In this document: positions 56,342 to 64,000 of the stretch, piece after piece
How the letters are laid out: the number at the start of each line of letters is the position of its first letter
Position numbering within the stretch: position 1 is the first letter of the stretch
Assembly (NCBI RefSeq): GCF_020144925.1
Contig: NZ_NSLC01000003.1
Location: forward strand, 186,001 to 250,000
From: Afifella sp. IM 167
GTDB taxonomy: Bacteria; Pseudomonadota; Alphaproteobacteria; Rhizobiales; Afifellaceae
DNA: 64,000 bases
Reading direction: 5' to 3'
Translations under genes and position numbers: made by a program
The notes under the pieces: model-generated
What the model was told of the DNA's origin: nothing
Database searches by the model: none
Seen by the model: the letters and a program-made list of their open reading frames with translations, nothing else

Positions 56342-57589
56342 TTGGCCGACAGGGTCGATCTCATCGTGCGCAATGCACGAATCGCGACGCTCGATCCGCG
56401 AATCGGCGTGGGCACGCTCGGCATTCTGGAGCGGGGCGCTATCGCCGCGCAAGACGGACGGATCGTGCATGTCGGGCCGCAAAGCGAGATGCAGGCGCTC
56501 GAAGCCGAAACGCTGATCGACGCCGAAGGCCGCTGGGTGACACCCGGTCTCATCGACTGCCACACGCATATCGTCCACGGCGGCAACCGCGCCGGCGAAT
56601 GGGAGATGCGGCTTGAAGGCGCGAGCTACGAGGAGGTGGCGCGCGCCGGCGGCGGCATCGTCTCCACGGTCCGGGCGACGCGCGCGGCGAGCGAGGAAGA
56701 GCTCGCGGCCTCGGCGCTGTCCCGCCTTGATGCGCTCCTAGCCGAGGGCGTGACCACCGTCGAGGTGAAGTCCGGCTACGGGCTCGATACGGAGAACGAG
56801 GCGAAGATGCTGCGCGCCGCCGGCCGGCTTGGCGCGCTGCGCGATGTTGCCATCGTGCGCACCTTCCTCGGTGCGCATGCGCTGCCGCCGGAAGCGGAGG
56901 GCAATACATCCGCCTATATCGACGCGGTCTGCGGCGAGCAGCTGCCGCGTGTCGCGGGCGAAGGGCTCGCCGACGCGGTCGACGGGTTTTGCGAGGGGAT
57001 CGCCTTTTCGCCGGAAGAGATCGCGCGGGTCTTCGAAGCCGCGAAGGCGCATTCGCTGCCTATTCGGCTGCATGCCGAGCAGCTCTCCGATCTCGGCGGC
57101 GCGGCGCTCGCCGCCCGTCATGGCGCGCTCTCGGCCGACCACCTGGAATATCTCGGCGAGGACGGCATCGCCGCAATGGCGAAGGCGGGCACGGTCGCCG
57201 TCCTTCTTCCCGGCGCCTTCTATTTTCTCGGCGAGACGCAGAAGCCGCCGGTCGCAAAGCTGCGCGACGCGGGCGTGGCAATCGCCGTGGCGACCGACTG
57301 CAATCCCGGCACCTCGCCGATGACCTCGCTGCTCCTTGCCATGAACATGGCATCCACCCTCTTCCGGCTGACGCCCGAGGAAGCGCTCGCCGGGGCGACG
57401 CGCGAGGCGGCGAAGGCGCTCGGCCGTGGCGAGCGGATCGGCACCATCACGGCCGGCAAGGATTGCGACCTCGCGATCTTCGATATCGAGAGGCCGGCCG
57501 AGCTCGCCTACCGGATCGGCTTCAACCCCTTGCATCTTGCGATCCGCGGCGGCGCAATGCGTGGCGGCCGCGTGCCGGGGGCGGCATGA
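56342..57589 (+). CDS. hutI: imidazolonepropionase
   Basis: 415-residue amidohydrolase opening imidazolone propionate to N-formimino-glutamate. The start is TTG at 56342 with AGGAAAGG before it. Landmarks: [39 protein letters not shown] near 77-115, [40 protein letters not shown] near 240, and [22 protein letters not shown]. First of hutI-hutH-hutG-hutU; hutH overlaps by 4 bases. Confidence 0.95.
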   Translation: MADRVDLIVRNARIATLDPRIGVGTLGILERGAIAAQDGRIVHVGPQSEMQALEAETLIDAEGRWVTPGLIDCHTHIVHGGNRAGEWEMRLEGASYEEVARAGGGIVSTVRATRAASEEELAASALSRLDALLAEGVTTVEVKSGYGLDTENEAKMLRAAGRLGALRDVAIVRTFLGAHALPPEAEGNTSAYIDAVCGEQLPRVAGEGLADAVDGFCEGIAFSPEEIARVFEAAKAHSLPIRLHAEQLSDLGGAALAARHGALSADHLEYLGEDGIAAMAKAGTVAVLLPGAFYFLGETQKPPVAKLRDAGVAIAVATDCNPGTSPMTSLLLAMNMASTLFRLTPEEALAGATREAAKALGRGERIGTITAGKDCDLAIFDIERPAELAYRIGFNPLHLAIRGGAMRGGRVPGAA

Positions 57590-59136
57590 GCGCGGCATTG
57601 ACGCTTCACCCCGGCCGCGTCCGCCTTGCCGAGCTGGAGGCGATCTACCGGGACGGCGTCGCGTCAAGGCTGTCGGAGGAATGCCGGGCGGCGGTGGAAC
57701 GCTCCGCCGCAATCGTTGCGGATGCCGCTGCCGGCGGTGCGGCCGTCTACGGCATCAATACCGGCTTCGGCAAGCTCGCCTCCACGCGCATCGCGCCGGA
57801 GGACACGGCCCATCTTCAAAGAAACCTGATCCTCTCGCATGCCTCCGGTGTCGGCTCGCCGCTGCCCGACAACATCGTGCGCCTGATGATGGCGCTGAAG
57901 CTCGTCTCGCTGGGGCGTGGCGCCTCGGGCGTGACCTGGTCGATCGTGGAATGCCTGCAGGCGATGCTGGAAAAGGGCGTGACGCCGATGGTGCCGCGGC
58001 AGGGCTCCGTCGGCGCTTCCGGCGACCTTGCGCCGCTTGCCCATATGGCTGCCGCGATGATCGGCGAGGGCGAGGCCTTCTACGGGGGTGAGCTTCTCCC
58101 CGGCGGCGAGGCGATGCGGGCGGCCGGAATTGCGCCAGTCGTTCTCGGCGCCAAGGAGGGCCTTGCCCTCATCAACGGCACGCAATGCTCCACCGCGCTG
58201 GCGCTCGCCGGCCTTTTTGATGGCTGGCGGATCGGTCTTTCCTCGCTCGTCACCGGGGCGCTGACGACGGATGCGGCGATGGGCTCGGGCGCGCCCTTCC
58301 GTCCGGAGATGCATGCCCTGCGCGGCCAGCCCGGGCAGATCGCGGCGGCGGCGTGCCTGCGCGCCCTGATGGCGGGGTCGGAGATCCGCGAATCGCACCG
58401 CGAGGGCGACGAGCGGGTGCAGGATCCCTATTGCCTGCGGTGCCAGCCGCAGGTGGCCGGCGCCTGCCTCGACCTGCTGCGACAGGCCGCGAAGACGCTC
58501 GTCATCGAGGCCAACGCCGCCACCGACAACCCGCTGGTCATGGTGGAGACCGGCGACATCGTCTCCGGCGGCAATTTCCACGCCGAGCCGGTCGCCTTCG
58601 CCGCCGACCAGATCGCGCTCGCCATCGCCGAGCTTGGCTCGATCGCGCAGCGGCGCATCGCCATGCTGGTCAATCCGGCGCTCTCCTACGGCCTGCCGCC
58701 CTTCCTGACGCCGAGGCCGGGACTCAATTCCGGCTTCATGATCGCCGAGGTCACCTCCGCCGCGCTGATGAGCGAGAACAAGCAGCGGGCTAATCCCTGC
58801 TCGACCGATTCGACGCCCACCAGCGCCGATCAGGAGGACCACGTTTCCATGGCGGCGCATGCGGCCTGGCGGCTTATCCCGATGAACCGCAACCTTGCCC
58901 GCATCGTCGCGATCGAATGGCTGGTCGCCGCGCAGGGCGTGGAGTTTCGCGCCCCGCTCGCCACCTCGCCGGTCCTGCAGAGGGCCCTCGCCCGCCTGCG
59001 CGCGGCGGTGCCTGCCCTTGACGCCGACCGCTATCTTGCGCCCGACTTGGCGCTGGCCGCAGAACTCATCGGCGACGGCGCGGCGCTGACCGCCTGTGGC
59101 GAGGCACAATTTCCCGCGCTGGAGGAAGGCCCTTGA
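57586..59136 (+). CDS. hutH: histidine ammonia-lyase
   Basis: 516-residue enzyme deaminating histidine to urocanate. The MIO prosthetic group forms from Ala144-Ser145-Gly146 in [15 protein letters not shown]. Other family blocks are [23 protein letters not shown], and [34 protein letters not shown]. It is translationally coupled at both ends (ATGA with hutI, TTGA with hutG). Confidence 0.96.
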   Translation: MSAALTLHPGRVRLAELEAIYRDGVASRLSEECRAAVERSAAIVADAAAGGAAVYGINTGFGKLASTRIAPEDTAHLQRNLILSHASGVGSPLPDNIVRLMMALKLVSLGRGASGVTWSIVECLQAMLEKGVTPMVPRQGSVGASGDLAPLAHMAAAMIGEGEAFYGGELLPGGEAMRAAGIAPVVLGAKEGLALINGTQCSTALALAGLFDGWRIGLSSLVTGALTTDAAMGSGAPFRPEMHALRGQPGQIAAAACLRALMAGSEIRESHREGDERVQDPYCLRCQPQVAGACLDLLRQAAKTLVIEANAATDNPLVMVETGDIVSGGNFHAEPVAFAADQIALAIAELGSIAQRRIAMLVNPALSYGLPPFLTPRPGLNSGFMIAEVTSAALMSENKQRANPCSTDSTPTSADQEDHVSMAAHAAWRLIPMNRNLARIVAIEWLVAAQGVEFRAPLATSPVLQRALARLRAAVPALDADRYLAPDLALAAELIGDGAALTACGEAQFPALEEGP

Positions 59137-59933
59137 GCGATTTCGTGAGCGTCGGTCGCGGCAGCTCGCCCCTCATCCTTTCCATGCCGCATTCGGGTAC
59201 GGCGATGCCGGCGGGGCTGGAGTCGCGGCTCGTCAGCCGCGAGCGCGGCATCGAGGACACCGACTGGTGGATCGACAAGCTCTACCAGCCGATCGCCCGC
59301 GATCTCGATGCGAGCATCGTGCATACCGCCATGTCGCGCACCGTGATCGACGTGAACCGCGACCCTTCCGGCGCCTCGCTCTATCCGGGCAAGGCGACGA
59401 CCGGGCTGGTGCCGCTGGAGACCTTCGACGGAAGGCCGCTCTACCTTTCCGGCGAGGAGCCGGACCCGATGGAGATCGAGACGCGGCGCGAGCATTATTT
59501 CGCCCCCTACCATACGGCGCTCGCCAGCGAGATCGGCCGTGTGAAGCGGCGGCACGGCTTCGCGCTCCTTTACGATTGCCATTCCATCCGCTCGCGCGTG
59601 CCGCGCCTCTTCGAGGGGCTGCTGCCGGTGTTCAACATCGGCAGCAACGACGGCGCGAGCTGCACGCCGGAGGTGTCGCAGGCGATCGGCGATATCTGCC
59701 GCGCCTCCGGTTTCGAAACGGTGGTGAACGGCCGTTTCAAGGGTGGCTGGATCACCCGCCATTACGGCGCGCCAGAGGCAGGCGTGCAGGCCGTTCAGAT
59801 GGAGATCGCCTGCCGCGGCTACATGGATGAGGATCCCCCCGCCTGGAACGCCAACAAGATCGAGCGCATGCGCACCATCCTGACGGAGGTCCTCTCCGCC
59901 TTCCTTGCTGCTGCGGCGCCCGCCCATACCTGA
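59133..59933 (+). CDS. hutG: N-formylglutamate deformylase
   Basis: 266 residues from a TTG at 59133 with GGAGGAAGG upstream. FGase blocks: [59 protein letters not shown], and [33 protein letters not shown]. Releases formate and glutamate as the last step of the HutF route. Coupled to hutH by a 4-base overlap and 18 bases before hutU. Confidence 0.94.
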   Translation: MSDFVSVGRGSSPLILSMPHSGTAMPAGLESRLVSRERGIEDTDWWIDKLYQPIARDLDASIVHTAMSRTVIDVNRDPSGASLYPGKATTGLVPLETFDGRPLYLSGEEPDPMEIETRREHYFAPYHTALASEIGRVKRRHGFALLYDCHSIRSRVPRLFEGLLPVFNIGSNDGASCTPEVSQAIGDICRASGFETVVNGRFKGGWITRHYGAPEAGVQAVQMEIACRGYMDEDPPAWNANKIERMRTILTEVLSAFLAAAAPAHT

Positions 59934-59951
59934 ACCGATCGGCAGAGCAAG

Positions 59952-61619
59952 ATGACCCGCCTCGACAACGCCAGAAAGATCCGCGCCCCGCGCGGCCCGG
60001 AGATCACCGCCAAGTCCTGGCTGACCGAGGCGCCGATGCGCATGCTGATGAACAATCTCGACGAGGAGGTTGCCGAAAGGCCCCAGGAGCTCGTCGTCTA
60101 TGGGGGGATCGGCAGGGCGGCGCGCGACTGGGAGAGCTTCGACCGGATCGTGGCGGCGCTGCGGGAGCTGGAAGAGGACGAGACGCTTCTCGTCCAGTCC
60201 GGCAAGCCGGTCGGCGTCTTCCGCACCTTCCCCGATGCGCCGCGCGTGCTGATCGCCAATTCCAACCTCGTCCCGGCCTTCGCGAACTGGGAGCATTTCC
60301 ACAAGCTCGATCGGGCCGGGCTGATGATGTACGGCCAGATGACCGCCGGTTCGTGGATCTATATCGGCTCGCAGGGCATCGTTCAGGGTACCTACGAGAC
60401 CTTCGTGGAGGTCGGCCGCCAGCATTTCGGCGGCGAGCTTGCCGGCCGCTGGATCCTTACCGGCGGGCTTGGCGGCATGGGCGGGGCGCAGCCGCTCGCC
60501 GCCACCATGGCCGGGGCTTCCATGCTCGCCGTCGAATGTCAGGAGAGCCGTATCGAAGCGCGCCTGCGCACCGGTTATCTCGACGAGAAGGCGGCAAGCA
60601 TCGAGGAAGCGCTGTCGATCCTGGAAAAGGCGAAAGCGGAAGGACGCGCCGTCTCCGTCGGCCTTCTCGGCAACGCCGCCGAGGTCTTTCCCGAACTCTT
60701 TTCGCGCGGCGTCATGCCGGATGCGGTGACCGACCAGACCTCCGCGCATGATCCGCTCAACGGCTATCTTCCTGCCGGCTGGTCGATCGCCGAATGGGAG
60801 GAAAGACGCGAGCGCGAGCCCGAGGCAGTGGAAAAGGCGGCGAAGCAGTCGATGCGCCGGCAGGTGGAGGCCATGCTCGGCTGGTGGGACAAGGGCGTGC
60901 CCGTCCTCGACTACGGCAACAACATCCGCCAGATGGCGAAGGAGGAGGGGCTTTCGCGCGCCTTCGACTTTCCGGGTTTCGTGCCGGCCTATATCCGCCC
61001 GCTCTTCTGCCGAGGCGTCGGCCCGTTCCGCTGGGCGGCGCTATCGGGCGATCCGGAGGATATCTTCGCCACGGATGCCAGGGTGAAGGAGCTGATGCCG
61101 GATGACCGGCACCTTCACAACTGGCTCGACATGGCGAGGGAGCGCATCCATTTCCAGGGCCTTCCCTCGCGCATCTGCTGGGTGGGGCTCGGGGACCGGC
61201 ACCGGCTCGGCCTCGCCTTCAACGAAATGGTGGCATCGGGAGAACTGAAGGCGCCGGTGGTGATCGGGCGCGATCATCTGGATTCCGGCTCCGTCGCCTC
61301 GCCGAACCGCGAGACGGAGGCAATGGCCGACGGCTCGGACGCGGTTTCCGACTGGTCGCTCCTCAACGCCCTCCTCAACTGCGCCTCGGGCGCGACCTGG
61401 GTGTCGATCCACCATGGCGGCGGCGTCGGCATGGGCTGGTCGCAACATGCCGGCCAGGTGATCGTCTGCGACGGCACGCCCGAAGCCGCGCGGCGCATCG
61501 AGCGCGTCCTCTGGAACGACCCGGCGACGGGCGTCATGCGCCACGCGGACGCCGGCTACGAGGACGCGATCGAATGCGCGCGCGAAAAGGGCCTGAAGCT
61601 GCCGGGGATTTTGGGGTAG
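59952..61619 (+). CDS. hutU: urocanate hydratase
   Basis: 555-residue NAD-dependent enzyme hydrating urocanate to imidazolone propionate. N-terminal blocks [64 protein letters not shown]-type NAD site, and the essential Cys in [28 protein letters not shown] near 350 are present, as is [26 protein letters not shown]. Last gene of the plus-strand hut operon. Confidence 0.96.
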   Translation: MTRLDNARKIRAPRGPEITAKSWLTEAPMRMLMNNLDEEVAERPQELVVYGGIGRAARDWESFDRIVAALRELEEDETLLVQSGKPVGVFRTFPDAPRVLIANSNLVPAFANWEHFHKLDRAGLMMYGQMTAGSWIYIGSQGIVQGTYETFVEVGRQHFGGELAGRWILTGGLGGMGGAQPLAATMAGASMLAVECQESRIEARLRTGYLDEKAASIEEALSILEKAKAEGRAVSVGLLGNAAEVFPELFSRGVMPDAVTDQTSAHDPLNGYLPAGWSIAEWEERREREPEAVEKAAKQSMRRQVEAMLGWWDKGVPVLDYGNNIRQMAKEEGLSRAFDFPGFVPAYIRPLFCRGVGPFRWAALSGDPEDIFATDARVKELMPDDRHLHNWLDMARERIHFQGLPSRICWVGLGDRHRLGLAFNEMVASGELKAPVVIGRDHLDSGSVASPNRETEAMADGSDAVSDWSLLNALLNCASGATWVSIHHGGGVGMGWSQHAGQVIVCDGTPEAARRIERVLWNDPATGVMRHADAGYEDAIECAREKGLKLPGILG

Positions 61620-61690
61620 TTGGTGAAGCGCCGTCTTCAACAAGCCCGAATGAGAATGTTTTTTTACCAGCTGCCACGATCCTAGTGCAC

Positions 61691-62284
61691 ATGAACTCTC
61701 AGCCAGCTACCCATCCTATCACACGTGATGCGTGTATTCGCGCCCCGCTAGTTGCGTGGCTGCGCTCTCAACATCCAGATGATGGCTCTACCGAACTCCT
61801 TCAGGAGCTGAAGATGCCACGCCCGTCAGCGCGGATCGACCTAGCGATGGTGAACGGTGAGCTCGTCGGCTTCGAGATAAAGAGCGATGCTGACACTCTC
61901 GGACGCTTGAATGTTCAGGTGCCTGCTTTTTCGCGCTTTTTTGATCGCGTAAGCATTGTTACAACTCGAAAGCACCTTCGTGCAACACGCACAAGAATAC
62001 CGCATTGGTGGGGAATAATTCTTTACGAAGGGAATTGCGGTGGTGAGTTCCGGGTTAAGCGATTGGCAAAACGTAACCGACGGGTTGATGTTCGCTCCCT
62101 GCTGTACGCATTATCCAAGCAAGAAATCGCTGAAGTGGGGAGGCGCGCCGGTTCTCCTATCGTGCACTCAATTACCAAGGATGCTATGGTCGAGTGTACG
62201 ATTAGAGTGATATCTGAAAGAGATATTTGTGCTCATGTCCGCGACGTCATTCGCTGCCGCCCATCACTTCCTCGGCATACCTAA
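61691..62284 (+). CDS. sce7726 family protein, putative PD-(D/E)XK nuclease
   Basis: 197 residues from the ATG at 61691; no clear ribosome site precedes it. The block ELKMPRPSARIDLAMVNGELVGFEIKSDADTLGRLNVQ contains Glu39, Asp50, Glu62-x-Lys64 and Gln76, the E-D-ExK-Q pattern of PD-(D/E)XK nucleases, followed by the family's FDRVSIV...HLRATRTRIPHWWGII. The family is named after Sorangium sce7726 and has no known function. Base composition is visibly more A/T-rich than the hut genes, suggesting transfer. Its 3' end overlaps the beta gene by 38 bases, tail to tail. Confidence 0.72.
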   Translation: MNSQPATHPITRDACIRAPLVAWLRSQHPDDGSTELLQELKMPRPSARIDLAMVNGELVGFEIKSDADTLGRLNVQVPAFSRFFDRVSIVTTRKHLRATRTRIPHWWGIILYEGNCGGEFRVKRLAKRNRRVDVRSLLYALSKQEIAEVGRRAGSPIVHSITKDAMVECTIRVISERDICAHVRDVIRCRPSLPRHT

Positions 62285-63383
62285 TCTGGCGATGTATATG
62301 CATATTTATTTTTGCACCATGCCAGAACCGCGCAGACGAAGCGCCTTCGATATTCCCACTTTCGGCTGCCTCAAGTAGTTGGCTTCCCCAGCAGTCATTC
62401 TCTTTGTCACAGTTGGAGTCGCCTAGCACTTTCTTCGCTCCCTCGATCCAGCCCTGTGGATCTTGAGCATTTGGATGTTTGTAAGTGATCCACCCCTCGC
62501 GTAGGGAGTAAACAACTTGCGCTCTCCAATCGCCGGGCATGTAGGTGCTAGCTTTCTTTAGCCGGTAGTGCGCGCCGTAGTCGCCGAATAAAAAGGGAAA
62601 CGTTTCGCTCGCTTGGCGCCAAAGCTCCCAGGAGTGAGATTCGTACAATCTGGGGGTTCCGTCGGGCGGCTGGGTGTAGGAGTCGCTCACGCAGACGGCA
62701 TTCAATTGAAGAGTTTGGGAGGGCTCCATTTCCTCCATTACGCGAGCGATCGCGAGTTTAGCAAACTCTGCACGCTCGGCAATTCGTTGGCGTCCTTGTC
62801 CGCAATCAATAATCAGCAGCAATTGGAGAGGGGAGTCGAGAATCGCCGCAACCTGCCCCGCAGTGGCAAATACCGCCTCGTTGGTCTCTTGAGTTATCCT
62901 TAGCGCTAGATGCTCAAACCCCGCCTTGGCGAGTTGTGATGCTTGACGCAGTACCTGTTTGTCTTGGCTCTCAAGGTCCGTGAACTGCAAGACCGGCACG
63001 GCCTTCGGAAATTTTTCAACCAGTTGCCGCCAGTTGGCGAAGCCATCGTCCGGCGCCAGTAGGGAAGTAAGTGCCTGATTGTAAAGGTTTTGCGCTTCTT
63101 GAACTCTCTCAATCTTCGCATAATCCGGGTTTTGTTTCGGAACAAACGCTGGTGGCGCTCGGTCCTTCGATAGGTCGAGAACGAACGAGAGATCGCCAAT
63201 CATAGATGTGGTTGCGCTCAACGTGTCATCGAAGGAGGCTTCGTTCTTTACTTGGCTTAGTTCGATGATCGGAAGGATGGCGTCTTTATCTTCGTCACTC
63301 AAATTGGAGTAGCCGATCTGCTCGGGCTCAGAGAGTTGTAGGCAAGGTAGATAGTGATATCGGGTGAGATCGACCTTCAGCAT
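62247..63383 (-). CDS. beta family (sce7725-like) protein
   Basis: 378 residues from the ATG at 63383 (AGGAAG upstream; a GTG 3 bases earlier is possible). YHYLPCLQLSEPEQIGYSNLSDEDKDAILPIIELS at the N-terminus and FLFGDYGAHYRLKKASTYMPGDWRAQVVYSLREGWITYKHPN near 270-310 are the blocks of the beta-protein/sce7725 group, usually found beside sce7726 proteins. No catalytic motif is recognised. It has its own promoter on the minus strand and overlaps sce7726 at the 3' end. Confidence 0.72.
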   Translation of the reverse strand: MLKVDLTRYHYLPCLQLSEPEQIGYSNLSDEDKDAILPIIELSQVKNEASFDDTLSATTSMIGDLSFVLDLSKDRAPPAFVPKQNPDYAKIERVQEAQNLYNQALTSLLAPDDGFANWRQLVEKFPKAVPVLQFTDLESQDKQVLRQASQLAKAGFEHLALRITQETNEAVFATAGQVAAILDSPLQLLLIIDCGQGRQRIAERAEFAKLAIARVMEEMEPSQTLQLNAVCVSDSYTQPPDGTPRLYESHSWELWRQASETFPFLFGDYGAHYRLKKASTYMPGDWRAQVVYSLREGWITYKHPNAQDPQGWIEGAKKVLGDSNCDKENDCWGSQLLEAAESGNIEGASSARFWHGAKINMHIHRQIRYAEEVMGGSE

Positions 63384-63419
63384 CACCGCTTCCTGGCATT
63401 ATAGGAATCGTTTGTGATG

Positions 63420-63449
63420 ATTATACTGAAGAAAAGTGCATTCTGTCGA
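63420..63449 (-). promoter_or_regulatory. candidate promoter of the beta gene
   Basis: On the minus strand TCGACA, 18 bases, TATAAT: nearly consensus, about 37 bases before the ATG. A second TATAAT at 63398-63403 is too close to the start to leave a leader. Consensus sigma-70 elements of this quality are rare elsewhere in this window. Confidence 0.55.
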
Positions 63450-63469
63450 TGGAGGCAGTCCAAACCGCG

Positions 63470-64000
63470 TTAGCCCGCCTTGATCGCCTCGGCGCGGATT
63501 TCCTCCACCAGCCGCGCCTTCATCTCCATGAAGTCCGGGCTGGTCTTCATCGTGTAGTGGCGCGGATGCGGCAAGTCGATCGCAAGGTCCGCCTTGATGC
63601 GGCCCGGCCGCGCGCTCATGACCACGCAGCGGCTCCCCAGAAAGATCGCCTCCTCGATGTCGTGGGTGACGAAAAGGACGGTCTTCCTGTCCGCCTCCCA
63701 GATGCCGAGAAGAAGCTCCTGCATCAGGCCGCGGGTCTGGTTGTCGAGCGCCCCGAAGGGCTCGTCGAGCAGAAGAATGCGCGGATCGTTGGCGAGGGCC
63801 CTTGCGATCGCCGTGCGCTGCTGCATGCCGCCCGACAGCATCTTCGGATAGTGGTTCTGGAAGCCGCGCAGGCCGACCTTGTCGACGAAGGCCTCGACGA
63901 TCTCGTGGCGTTCCTTCGCGCGCATGCCTTTCTGGCGCAGGCCGAAGCCGATGTTCTCGGCGACCGTCAGCCAGGGAAAGAGCGTGTAGGACTGGAAGAC
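63470..64000 (-). CDS. NitT/TauT-type ABC transporter ATPase, partial at the window edge
   Basis: The frame runs to base 64000 without a start (177 codons including the stop visible). It shows VFQSYTLFPWLTVAENIGFGL (Q-loop), MLSGGMQQRTAIARALANDPRILLLDEPFGALD (signature and Walker B) and VLFVTHDIEEAIFLGSRCVVMSARPGRI. These fit importers of nitrate, sulfonate or taurine, or related pyrimidine/thiamine precursors (SsuB/TauB/ThiZ-like). The N-terminal part with Walker A is outside. The substrate cannot be told. Confidence 0.88.
   Translation of the reverse strand, partial: VFQSYTLFPWLTVAENIGFGLRQKGMRAKERHEIVEAFVDKVGLRGFQNHYPKMLSGGMQQRTAIARALANDPRILLLDEPFGALDNQTRGLMQELLLGIWEADRKTVLFVTHDIEEAIFLGSRCVVMSARPGRIKADLAIDLPHPRHYTMKTSPDFMEMKARLVEEIRAEAIKAG

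Noticed and set aside
61620-63469. Insertion sequence or transposon ends around the sce7726/beta islet
   Set aside because: No transposase frame, terminal inverted repeats or target duplications could be seen by eye on either side.

Overview
The window is GC-rich alphaproteobacterial chromosome. It looks like Hyphomicrobiales (Rhizobiales): there is a CpdR-type receiver, TIGR02300 (FYDLN-acid), TIGR02302 and DUF2125 proteins, a class II (CP4-like) AroA, PhaR with phbAB, an AroQ-type chorismate mutase with a long C-terminal extension, and DUF1127 proteins. Genus cannot be decided from the sequence. Coding density is high; many neighbours overlap by 4 bases (ATGA/TTGA), and TTG starts recur.

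Layout. 0-5.2 kb: end of argH, the lipoprotein gene lptM, lysA, and a large TIGR02302 membrane protein. 5.3-13.3 kb: a cpdR-like receiver, hpt and a zinc-ribbon membrane protein (minus strand), diverging from ftsE-ftsX, a YdcF-like protein, a SLAC1/TehA channel and plsC; then chaC and a DUF2125 protein. 13.3-18.9 kb: an aromatic amino acid operon (chorismate mutase-hisC-tyrC) divergent from metX-metW, then a methyltransferase. 19-22.1 kb: gloB, a DUF985 cupin, an EamA exporter and YihY. 22.2-25.1 kb: polyhydroxybutyrate genes phbA-phbB with divergent phaR. 25.2-30.7 kb: a degenerate GGDEF/EAL protein, a gamma-glutamyltransferase, rpmF, mtgA and a short-chain prenyl diphosphate synthase. 30.8-39.4 kb: a likely sugar-acid catabolic block (DenD-like dehydrogenase, PEP-mutase/isocitrate-lyase family enzyme, IlvD/Edd dehydratase), an aminotransferase and a complete TRAP transporter (dctP-dctQ-dctM). 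39.6-43.3 kb: modABC, modE and a divergent mop, with a ModE-like palindrome between modE and mop. 43.3-50.5 kb: otsB-otsA, rpsA, cmk-aroA and the FYDLN-acid protein. 50.6-54.2 kb: tRNA-Ala(GGC), a fusion of a SARP/BTAD-like regulator to an alpha/beta hydrolase, and two DUF1127 paralogues flanking a YgjV-like membrane protein. 54.2-61.6 kb: a complete histidine utilisation regulon, hutC-hutF divergent from hutI-hutH-hutG-hutU, with a HutC-like palindrome in the divergent gap. 61.7-63.4 kb: an AT-richer two-gene islet, sce7726 family and beta family proteins, convergent and overlapping. After 63.47 kb: the start of a NitT/TauT-type ABC ATPase that runs off the window.

Most of the window is core metabolism. 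The part least explained by known biology is the sce7726/beta pair: the first protein shows a PD-(D/E)XK-like E-D-ExK-Q residue pattern, the pair differs in composition from both neighbours, and the two genes overlap tail to tail. The BTAD-hydrolase fusion and the duplicated DUF1127 locus next to a tRNA gene are the next most unusual. All functional statements rest on reading the sequence and remembered family knowledge; no database search was run.
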